DNA of 5,047 nucleotides. Source: an uncultured Flavobacteriia bacterium (lineage in GTDB: Bacteria; Bacteroidota; Bacteroidia; Flavobacteriales_D; Crocinitomicaceae). Made by a program: the position numbers and the translations under genes. The number at the start of each line of letters is the position of its first letter. Positions within the stretch are counted from its first letter, which is position 1. A model generated the notes under the pieces. It made no database searches. It was not told the origin of the DNA and saw only the letters and a program-made list of their open reading frames with translations. The DNA lies in the NCBI GenBank assembly GCA_903887095.1, contig CAISOQ010000149.1, forward strand, positions 1 to 5,047, written 5' to 3'. Of this stretch, positions 1 to 5,047 are shown in pieces.

Positions 1-389
1 AGGGAATTCACTACCCGCAGCTCCAGATGCAATCCGGTGTAACAGGTATCAATACGATACGCATCTACAATCCAATCAAAAATTCTGAAGATCACGATCC
101 CGAAGGTGTGTTTATTCGGAAATGGGTTCCGGAGCTGGCTCAAATTCCCAATCACCTGATTCACGAACCCTGGAAATTAAGTGCGATCGAACAGGAATTT
201 TATCAATGTCATATCGGGAAAGATTATCCTGCCCCAATTGTCGACTTAGACCAATCCAGAAAACAAGCGAGCGATATCGTCTATGAATTCAGGAAAGATA
301 CTTTGGTGAAAGAGGAGGGTACACGCATTCTGGATAAGCATGTGAGTAATCCAGGGAAAGGGAAAAAAATAAAAAAAGCAATTAAATGA
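1..389 (+). CDS. Cryptochrome/photolyase-family protein, C-terminal part (5'-truncated)
   Basis: This is the last 128 residues of a cryptochrome/deoxyribodipyrimidine photolyase; the reading frame is open from base 3 and the start lies upstream of the window. The Met codon at 27 is internal, because the codons before it continue the family pattern (GIHYPQLQMQSG). The FAD-domain C-terminal signature is visible: TGINTIRIYNP, then DHDPEG, then FIRKWVPEL (about visible residues 37-45) and HEPW (54-57). These match the family's RIFNP...DPxGxFIRxWvPEL...HEPW block. The protein ends in a Lys-rich tail (GKGKKIKKAIK). The family binds FAD and either repairs UV dimers in DNA with blue light or senses light; which of these applies cannot be told from this quarter of the protein. 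The WxW that surrounds the FAD-proximal Trp in class I enzymes reads LQM here. The stop overlaps the next start as ATGA, implying an operon. Confidence 0.9.
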   Translation, partial: GIHYPQLQMQSGVTGINTIRIYNPIKNSEDHDPEGVFIRKWVPELAQIPNHLIHEPWKLSAIEQEFYQCHIGKDYPAPIVDLDQSRKQASDIVYEFRKDTLVKEEGTRILDKHVSNPGKGKKIKKAIK

Positions 390-550
390 AGGGAGTAAAG
401 AAACAACACCTTCCCGAAAAAACTTGTCTGAGTTGCGGACATTCTTTCACCTGGCGAAAGAAATGGGAAAAGGTATGGGACGAGGTCAAGTATTGCAGTG
501 ACCGCTGTCGCTCGGATAAAAAAGGGAGGCTGAATGAAAAGGGAAACTGA
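386..550 (+). CDS. DUF2256 small zinc-finger-like protein
   Basis: This 54-residue protein is recognised as DUF2256. It opens with a short basic segment, then LPEKTCLSCG, then FTWRKKWEKVWDEVKYCSDRCR, the hallmark of the family. Four cysteines (C14, C17, C37, C41) form a CX2C-X19-CX3C pattern that looks like a treble-clef or zinc-ribbon metal site; metal binding is inferred, not shown. The Trp/Lys/Arg-rich stretch between the Cys pairs could contact nucleic acid or a partner protein. Its ATG overlaps the upstream photolyase stop (ATGA at 386-389), and its last 17 nt overlap the start of the FeS photolyase gene. It is thus locked translationally between two photolyase genes. DUF2256 genes are commonly found beside photolyase/cryptochrome genes, but to my knowledge no biochemical function is assigned. 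The identification is firm; a role in photolyase function is speculative. Confidence 0.9.
   Translation: MKGVKKQHLPEKTCLSCGHSFTWRKKWEKVWDEVKYCSDRCRSDKKGRLNEKGN
524..529 (+). promoter_or_regulatory. Shine-Dalgarno-like site for the FeS photolyase
   Basis: GGGAGG lies 4 nt before the ATG at 534, inside the DUF2256 coding sequence. It is the strongest purine SD-like match in front of any gene here and supports the start at 534. Bacteroidota often initiate without SD pairing, so its importance is uncertain; re-initiation after DUF2256 translation is an alternative. Confidence 0.35.
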
Positions 551-2078
551 AATCCTACGTTTAATACTGGGCGATCAGTTGAACTATAGTCATTCGTGGT
601 TTAGAGAAGAACGTCCTGAGGTAACCTATGTGTTGATGGAAATCCGTTCCGAAACGGATTACGTGCAGCATCACATTCAGAAAGTCGCCGGTTTTTTCGC
701 TGCTATGCGGGAATTTGCAAAACACCTGACTGAGAATGGGCACCGCGTGATCTATATGAACCTAGACAATCCGCAGAATCAGCATTCGTTCTCTCTTAAT
801 TGTCAGCATCTGATCGATCAATTGAAGCCTGCTAGGTTTGAATACCAGCTTCCGGATGAATACCGAGTGGATCAGGAATTGAGGTCTTTCACAGAAAATT
901 TATCGATTCCTTCGAATGTCTGCGATTCGGAACATTTTTTTACAACGCGAACGACCTTTTTCGAATTCTTCAAGGGCAAGAAAACCTACCTAATGGAAAG
1001 TTTTTACCGAATGATGAGGAAAAAGCATGAATTGCTCATGGATGGTAATCAGCCACTTTATGGACAATGGAATTACGATCAGGATAACCGCAAAAAACTT
1101 CCGAAGAACCACACAGTAACTCCTCCGCTGCTTTTCCAGAACGATGTAAGTGAAATCGTAGAGTTAATCCATCAAAAAGGAGTGAAAACAATTGGTTCGA
1201 TCGATCCAAAAACTTTTATCTGGCCAATAAATAGAATGCAATCGCTTGAACTGCTCGCGTTTTTTATCGAGGAATGCCTGCCTTTCTTCGGAACTTTTGA
1301 AGATGCGATGACAGTGAACGCTTGGTCTGTATATCATTCGCGCTTGTCGTTTGCTTTGAATATCAAAATGTTGTCACCACGAGAAGTCATCGACAAGGCA
1401 ATCGATGCTTGGAAAATGAATCCGGACACGATTTCATACAATCAGATTGAAGGATTTGTGCGACAAATACTGGGATGGCGCGAATTCATGCGTGGGGTGT
1501 ATTGGCAACACATGCCTGAGTATTCCGAACTCAACTATTTCGGACACAACAAAAAATTACCGAATTGGTTCTGGACGGGTGAAACCAAAATGAATTGCCT
1601 CAAACATGCCATTGGTCAGTCTTTGGAAAAGGCGTATGCACACCACATTCAACGTTTGATGGTCACAGGAAATTTTATGTTGCTCGCAGGTATTGATCCG
1701 GATGAGATTGATAGATGGTACCTGGGAATTTACATCGATGCACTTGACTGGGTCGAAGTCACCAACACCAGAGGAATGAGTCAGTTCGCCGACGGTGGGA
1801 TTGTAGGAACCAAGCCTTATGTCAGCTCGGCAGCTTACATTGATAAAATGAGCGATTACTGTTCAGGTTGTTTTTATTCGAAATCAGTAAAAGTCGGTGA
1901 AAAAGCTTGCCCGTTCAATAGCCTTTACTGGCATTTCTACGAGCGCCACGAATCGAAACTTGCGAAAAATCCACGCATTGGTATGATGTACAATGTTTGG
2001 AAAAAAATGGATAATGACAATCGAACCGCCCTACTTGCTCAAGCGGAATATTACCTGAAACACATCGAAGAGTTATGA
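534..2078 (+). CDS. FeS-cluster (6-4) photolyase / bacterial cryptochrome (FeS-BCP, PhrB/CryB type)
   Basis: This 514-residue protein has the usual length for the family. The N-terminal antenna domain (DPRP family) begins with LRLILGDQLN at residues 8-17, and the helical FAD domain spans roughly 230-490. Characteristic blocks include GWREFMRGVYW (314-324), NWFWTGETKMNC (344-355), GNFMLLAGIDPDEI (379-392) and NTRGMSQFADGG (411-422). Four cysteines, C355, C443, C446 and C459, match the 4Fe-4S ligands of Agrobacterium PhrB (recalled as C350, C438, C441, C454) with a constant offset of 5. At the same offset, H371 matches the PhrB active-site His, and W347, W395 and Y396 match its electron-transfer aromatics. 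Known members repair (6-4) pyrimidine photoproducts using FAD and blue light, with 6,7-dimethyl-8-ribityllumazine as antenna; Rhodobacter CryB also has regulatory effects. The start overlaps DUF2256 by 17 nt, and the stop overlaps the cry-DASH start (ATGA at 2075-2078). The family call is firm; repair versus signalling is not resolved. Confidence 0.95.
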   Translation: MKRETEILRLILGDQLNYSHSWFREERPEVTYVLMEIRSETDYVQHHIQKVAGFFAAMREFAKHLTENGHRVIYMNLDNPQNQHSFSLNCQHLIDQLKPARFEYQLPDEYRVDQELRSFTENLSIPSNVCDSEHFFTTRTTFFEFFKGKKTYLMESFYRMMRKKHELLMDGNQPLYGQWNYDQDNRKKLPKNHTVTPPLLFQNDVSEIVELIHQKGVKTIGSIDPKTFIWPINRMQSLELLAFFIEECLPFFGTFEDAMTVNAWSVYHSRLSFALNIKMLSPREVIDKAIDAWKMNPDTISYNQIEGFVRQILGWREFMRGVYWQHMPEYSELNYFGHNKKLPNWFWTGETKMNCLKHAIGQSLEKAYAHHIQRLMVTGNFMLLAGIDPDEIDRWYLGIYIDALDWVEVTNTRGMSQFADGGIVGTKPYVSSAAYIDKMSDYCSGCFYSKSVKVGEKACPFNSLYWHFYERHESKLAKNPRIGMMYNVWKKMDNDNRTALLAQAEYYLKHIEEL

Positions 2079-3385
2079 AGAAACGTGCACTTATTTGGTT
2101 TAAAACAGACCTTCGGTTGACAGACAATGAGACAGTGTTGAACGCGATAGCTTCTTCCGATGAGGTGATTCCGTTCTATTGTTTTGACGAACGCCAGCTC
2201 GAACGAAACAATTTTGGTTTTAGAAAAATCGGCAGCTTCCGAATGAAGTTTTTACTAGAATCTCTTTCGGATTTGGATAATTCATTGAGAGAAAAAGGTT
2301 CAGGTTTGATCTTTCGAATAGGTAAACCAGAACTTATAATTCCTCAAATTGTGCGTGAATATGGTATTCAAAAGGTGTACAGCAAAAAAGAGGTGGCCAC
2401 CGAAGAGAAGGAAATTGTTTCATGTGTAGAAAAGGCACTTTGGGAACAAAAATGCGTATTGGAAGAGTTCAGTACGAGTACACTTTATCACGCAGTAGAC
2501 CTTCCATTTGGTATAAAGGATATTCCAGATGTTTTCACGGCATTTCGCAAAAGGGTTGAGAAAGAAACAAAGGTTCGATCTTTTTTTGAAGCTCCGGAAG
2601 TGATAAACAGTCCAGTGATCCCCCAACTTAAACTGCCCTCAATCAAGGAGATAAGTTTGACAGAGGTTGAAAGTGATGAACGTGGAGCGATGTCTTTTCA
2701 AGGCGGAGAAACAGCAGCAAAGTGTAGGCTGGAACATTATTTTTTCAAGACACAATCTTTATCGAACTACAAAGAAACCCGAAACGGATTACTGGGTGCA
2801 GATTATTCAAGTAAGTTTTCGGCCTGGCTAGCTCAAGGATGTATTTCACCGCGTTGGATCTATCATCAAGTTAAAGTATATGAGCAAACACATGGAGCCA
2901 ATGACTCGACATATTGGCTGGTTTTTGAATTGTTGTGGCGTGACTATTTCCGCTTTATGATGAAAAAGTACGGATCTCAATTGTTCTTTAAAAATGGGTT
3001 TAATGGTTCGAACGCAATTGGTTTGGATACAGATAGAGAGCTTCTGGAGACATGGATCAATGGCGAGACAGAAGATGATTTTGTGAATGCTAACATGCGC
3101 GAGTTGAAGTTGACAGGATTTATGAGTAATCGTGGTCGACAGAATGTCGCTTCTTATCTGATTGATTACCTGAAACTGGATTGGCGATTAGGCGCTGCGT
3201 ATTTCGAAGAACAATTGATCGATTACGATGTTTCAAGTAATTGGGGTAATTGGGCTTACCTAGCAGGTGTTGGAAATGACCCACGTGGAAAACGCATCTT
3301 TGATACACAGAAACAAGCACAAACGTATGATCCGAAAGGGGAGTATCGAGAGCTTTGGTGTGTTTCAAGTAGGAACAAAGAATAA
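2075..3385 (+). CDS. DASH-type cryptochrome (cry-DASH)
   Basis: This is a 436-residue, full-length cry-DASH. The N-terminal photolyase antenna domain opens with ALIWFKTDLRLTDN (5-18) and runs to about 170; the FAD-binding helical domain covers about 205-430. Diagnostic cry-DASH blocks are NYKETRNGLLG (231-241), FELLWRDYFRF (284-294), NANMRELKLTGFMSNRGRQN (338-357) and SSNWGNWAYLAGVGNDPRG (387-405). The family binds FAD and usually MTHF as antenna, repairs cyclobutane dimers mainly in single-stranded or looped DNA, and has been proposed to signal light. The electron-transfer Trp positions spaced as in E. coli photolyase (382/359/306) fall on W393, W370 and L317, so the two inner Trp are kept and the outer one appears to be Leu. 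The ATG overlaps the FeS photolyase stop as ATGA; a weak GAAGAG lies just upstream. The short tail after the conserved domain ends at a TAA lying within a 7-bp tandem repeat. Confidence 0.96.
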   Translation: MKKRALIWFKTDLRLTDNETVLNAIASSDEVIPFYCFDERQLERNNFGFRKIGSFRMKFLLESLSDLDNSLREKGSGLIFRIGKPELIIPQIVREYGIQKVYSKKEVATEEKEIVSCVEKALWEQKCVLEEFSTSTLYHAVDLPFGIKDIPDVFTAFRKRVEKETKVRSFFEAPEVINSPVIPQLKLPSIKEISLTEVESDERGAMSFQGGETAAKCRLEHYFFKTQSLSNYKETRNGLLGADYSSKFSAWLAQGCISPRWIYHQVKVYEQTHGANDSTYWLVFELLWRDYFRFMMKKYGSQLFFKNGFNGSNAIGLDTDRELLETWINGETEDDFVNANMRELKLTGFMSNRGRQNVASYLIDYLKLDWRLGAAYFEEQLIDYDVSSNWGNWAYLAGVGNDPRGKRIFDTQKQAQTYDPKGEYRELWCVSSRNKE

Positions 3386-3404
3386 AGAATAAAGAACAAA
3401 GATT
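3377..3404 (+). repeat. 7-bp tandem repeat (AAAGAAY), four copies across the cry-DASH stop
   Basis: Four contiguous heptamers are visible: AAAGAAT at 3377 and 3384, AAAGAAC at 3391, and a degenerate AAAGATT at 3398. The cry-DASH TAA stop (3383-3385) is formed where copies one and two join. Slippage here would mainly alter the 3' untranslated spacer before the DUF2805 gene. Its function is unknown. Confidence 0.8.
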
Positions 3405-3451
3405 TTCTAAGTGAACTGTTAGCTGAATTTTATTTTAATATTTTCAAATCC

Positions 3452-3811
3452 ATGGACAAACAAGAAAACTATTGCCACTACAGCGATCTCCCTTCTCCGA
3501 TGGCTTATGTTGTTAATAATACTGAGAAAGAGGAGCCTAAGGAATTATTGCCCGAAGACATAGACCGCATCATCGAAATGGCATGGGAGGACCGCACGCC
3601 GTTTGATGCGATCGAAAAACAATTCGGATTGAAAGAAGCCGATGTCAAGGCCTTAATGAAACGTGAGTTGAAATTCAGTTCATACAAGCGCTGGCGAGAA
3701 CGCGTGGAAAATTGTCAAACGAAACACTCTAAAAAACGCTCAGAAGAGATCTCTCGATTCAAATGTTCAAGGCAACGTTCGATTTCAGTAAATAAGATCA
3801 GTAAACGATAA
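3452..3811 (+). CDS. TIGR03643 / DUF2805 family protein, HTH-like
   Basis: This 119-residue protein is recognised by its core EDIDRIIEMAWEDRTPFDAI (35-54), then EKQFGLKEADVKALMKREL (55-73) and SSYKRWRERV (76-85). The basic C-terminal tail ends RFKCSRQRSI...NKISKR, also typical of the family. The segment about 50-73 (FDAIEKQFGL, turn, KEADVKALMKREL) reads like a helix-turn-helix, and the rest of the C-terminus is rich in Lys/Arg, so nucleic-acid binding is plausible but inferred. The first 33 residues precede the conserved core and are not obviously conserved; Met17 (3500) is an alternative start. It sits 66 bp downstream of cry-DASH on the same strand, so it may be read through from the photolyase operon or have its own promoter; no convincing Bacteroidota promoter was found. 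Family members are often seen near photolyase genes. To my knowledge no experimental function is established. Confidence 0.88.
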   Translation: MDKQENYCHYSDLPSPMAYVVNNTEKEEPKELLPEDIDRIIEMAWEDRTPFDAIEKQFGLKEADVKALMKRELKFSSYKRWRERVENCQTKHSKKRSEEISRFKCSRQRSISVNKISKR

Positions 3812-3812
3812 A

Positions 3813-4508
3813 CTAACCGATTTTCAGCGACGACATTCCTCCATCAACGTGTAGAATCTGTCCAGTCATCCAACTCGATTTATCAGTCAATAGAAAGCAT
3901 GCTGCCTCGGCAATATCTTCCGCTTCTCCAATGCGCTTTAAAGGGTGGCGTTGACCGTTCGCTTCTATTTTTTCTGGACTGCTCAACAATTTCTCGGCAA
4001 GAGGCGTGTTGGTCAGAGATGGAGCGATAGCGTTGAAACGAATAGTAGGTGCAAATTCCGCCGCCAGTGAACGTGTCAAGCCTTCAATTGCTCCTTTGCT
4101 TATTGCTACTTGTGCATGAAAAGGAAATCCTGTCTGCACGGCTACAGTCGAAAAAAGTACAACGCTGCCTTGACCACTCGCTTTCAGTTTTGAGAGAATC
4201 AATTGCAATATTCGCACAGCGCCCATGACCTGAAGATTCAAGTCTTCGATGATACTAGCTTCTTTTATACGATTAAAAGGCTTCAAATCGATAGCGCCCG
4301 GACAATAAACAAATCCATCTAAAACTTCTGGTAAAAAACTCAGATCAGGGTGCTCGCTTCTAACATCCAGAGAGAAATAATTTTCTTCAGTCGCAAAAGT
4401 ATCGTTTTGAAAGTAGGTCGCGTAGACGTTGTTACCTGAAGAAATGAGTTGTTCCCGGATTGCTTTTCCTATGCCGGATGAACCACCAATGATTAAATAG
4501 TTTTTCAT
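3813..4508 (-). CDS. Short-chain dehydrogenase/reductase (SDR) with atypical active site
   Basis: This is a 231-residue SDR-fold protein, slightly shorter than the usual 250. The N-terminal dinucleotide-binding motif GGSSGIG is at residues 8-14, LDVRS at 47-51 corresponds to the cofactor-side Asp strand, and CPGA at 69-72 replaces the usual NNAG. N91 fits the tetrad Asn. Later blocks RFNAIAPSLTNTPL (157-170), EDIAEAACFLLTDKSSWMTG (197-216) and HVDGGMS (220-226) are classic for the family. The catalytic YxxxK motif reads VxxxK (V134, K138), confirmed on the DNA as GTA GCA ATA AGC AAA; the Ser position 13 residues earlier is T121, with S120 beside it. Ordinary NAD(P)-dependent carbonyl chemistry is therefore doubtful, and the substrate is unknown. 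The gene converges on DUF2805 with a 1-nt gap and is divergent from the secreted protein gene. I recall similar SDRs near photolyase genes in Bacteroidota, but this is from memory. Confidence 0.93.
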   Translation of the reverse strand: MKNYLIIGGSSGIGKAIREQLISSGNNVYATYFQNDTFATEENYFSLDVRSEHPDLSFLPEVLDGFVYCPGAIDLKPFNRIKEASIIEDLNLQVMGAVRILQLILSKLKASGQGSVVLFSTVAVQTGFPFHAQVAISKGAIEGLTRSLAAEFAPTIRFNAIAPSLTNTPLAEKLLSSPEKIEANGQRHPLKRIGEAEDIAEAACFLLTDKSSWMTGQILHVDGGMSSLKIG

Positions 4509-4593
4509 GAGTTTTTCTAAATCAACATGTTAAAAGACGAATTGTTCGATGCTATAAGGTGTGAATTAATCCAAATATTTATTTTTGCCTATT

Positions 4594-5047
4594 ATGAAAA
4601 AGATGTTAACCACGCTACTTTTCGCGGCTAGTTTATTTGAATTCAATGCACAAACGGCCGTAATCCAAGAACCGATTTTAATTTCTCCTTCGTACCGTAT
4701 TTATTTGTCTCCTTCAGGAAATGATGCGAATTCAGGGGATAGTCTTTCTCCATTATCCACCTTCACTTCGGCTTTGGATAAATTGAATACGCTTTCAGGA
4801 AGTCCGACAGGTGATATCTATGGGGAAGTTGTATTTTATTCCGGAACGTATGCTCAGCAGATCAATCAGCCATACAATAAATACCTGATAGGTGCGAAAC
4901 GTATGAATATTAGTGTACGAGGAAAAGGATCTGTTATGTTGGATGGGACTGCCATTACGGTGAATGCAGGTAGCGGAATGATTCATCTATTGGGCAGTAA
5001 TATTCATGTTAAGAATTTAGGTTTGAATTATAGTACTGAAAATGGAG
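4594..5047 (+). CDS. Secreted right-handed beta-helix-like protein, N-terminal part (3'-truncated)
   Basis: This open frame begins with ATG at 4594 and runs off the window after 151 codons. Residues 1-19 form a signal peptide: MKKM, a hydrophobic LTTLLFAASLF stretch and a likely cut at FNA before Gln20. The mature part begins with YRIYLSPSGNDANSGDSLSP (about 34-53) followed by LSTFTSALDKLN, which resembles the start of parallel beta-helix/DUF1565-type proteins (YVSPxGxDxNxG...PFxTlxxAl). Later text (ISVRGKGSVMLDGTAITV, then HVKNLGLNYS) fits rising beta-helix coils. Such Bacteroidota proteins are often large exported or cell-surface proteins and commonly end in a type IX secretion sorting domain, but that end is not visible. 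No SD-like site precedes the ATG. It is divergent from the SDR and shows no link to the photolyase cluster. Export is fairly sure; the function is unknown. Confidence 0.8.
   Translation, partial: MKKMLTTLLFAASLFEFNAQTAVIQEPILISPSYRIYLSPSGNDANSGDSLSPLSTFTSALDKLNTLSGSPTGDIYGEVVFYSGTYAQQINQPYNKYLIGAKRMNISVRGKGSVMLDGTAITVNAGSGMIHLLGSNIHVKNLGLNYSTENG

Noticed and set aside
363..389. A7-T-A7 tract that might cause a -1 frameshift fusing the first photolyase to DUF2256
   Set aside because: The -1 frame, although it is the DUF2256 frame, meets a TAA at 383-385 just before the DUF2256 ATG, so no fusion can result.
1915..2127. Minus-strand open frames inside the photolyase genes (also 561-743, 2420-2626, 3120-3368, 3505-3687)
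   Set aside because: They lie opposite well-conserved genes, and their translations show no recognisable family or domain; they are antisense shadows.
3419..3451. AT-rich stretch before the DUF2805 gene as a promoter
   Set aside because: No TAnnTTTG match without at least two mismatches and no paired -33 TTG were found.
4573..4580. Palindrome AAATATTT in the divergent spacer as an operator
   Set aside because: It is too short and AT-rich to be distinguished from chance, with no second copy in the spacer.
4580..4587. TATTTTTG, a match to the Bacteroidota -7 promoter element TAnnTTTG, upstream of the secreted protein
   Set aside because: No TTG lies at the expected -33 distance, and the start site would fall almost on the ATG. 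In such AT-rich DNA a chance match is likely; a leaderless transcript cannot be excluded.
4795..4986. Minus-strand open frame inside the secreted beta-helix gene
   Set aside because: The plus strand carries a signal peptide and a beta-helix-like pattern; the minus frame shows no recognisable features.

Overview
The window looks like chromosomal DNA of a Bacteroidota member, probably a flavobacterium-like aquatic organism. The reasons are the AT-rich, Lys/Asn/Ile-rich coding, the mostly weak Shine-Dalgarno signals, and the particular photolyase, DUF2805 and SDR families present. This is inference from style and family recognition; no taxonomic marker lies in the window.

Positions 1-3385 are a tightly packed plus-strand operon devoted to blue-light flavoproteins. 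It holds, in order: the 3' end of a cryptochrome/photolyase-family gene (1-389); a 54-residue DUF2256 zinc-finger-like protein (386-550); an iron-sulfur (6-4) photolyase/bacterial cryptochrome of the FeS-BCP/PhrB type (534-2078); and a DASH cryptochrome (2075-3385). Each junction overlaps (4, 17 and 4 nt), which suggests one transcript with translational coupling. Three different photolyase-superfamily branches therefore sit side by side, joined by a small uncharacterised Cys4 protein.

After a 66-bp gap carrying a 7-bp tandem repeat comes a TIGR03643/DUF2805 protein with a helix-turn-helix-like core (3452-3811, plus). It converges, with a 1-nt gap, on a minus-strand short-chain dehydrogenase/reductase (3813-4508). 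The SDR keeps the nucleotide-binding glycine motif and the active-site Lys but has Val in place of the catalytic Tyr. Divergent from it, across about 85 bp, starts a secreted right-handed beta-helix-like protein that runs off the window (4594-5047).

Together, the first part of the window is a UV/blue-light DNA repair and possibly light-sensing module. DUF2256 and DUF2805 are the least understood members and the best candidates for undescribed biology. The SDR may belong to the module; the secreted protein probably does not. No RNA genes, CRISPR arrays, insertion sequences or clear intrinsic terminators were seen.
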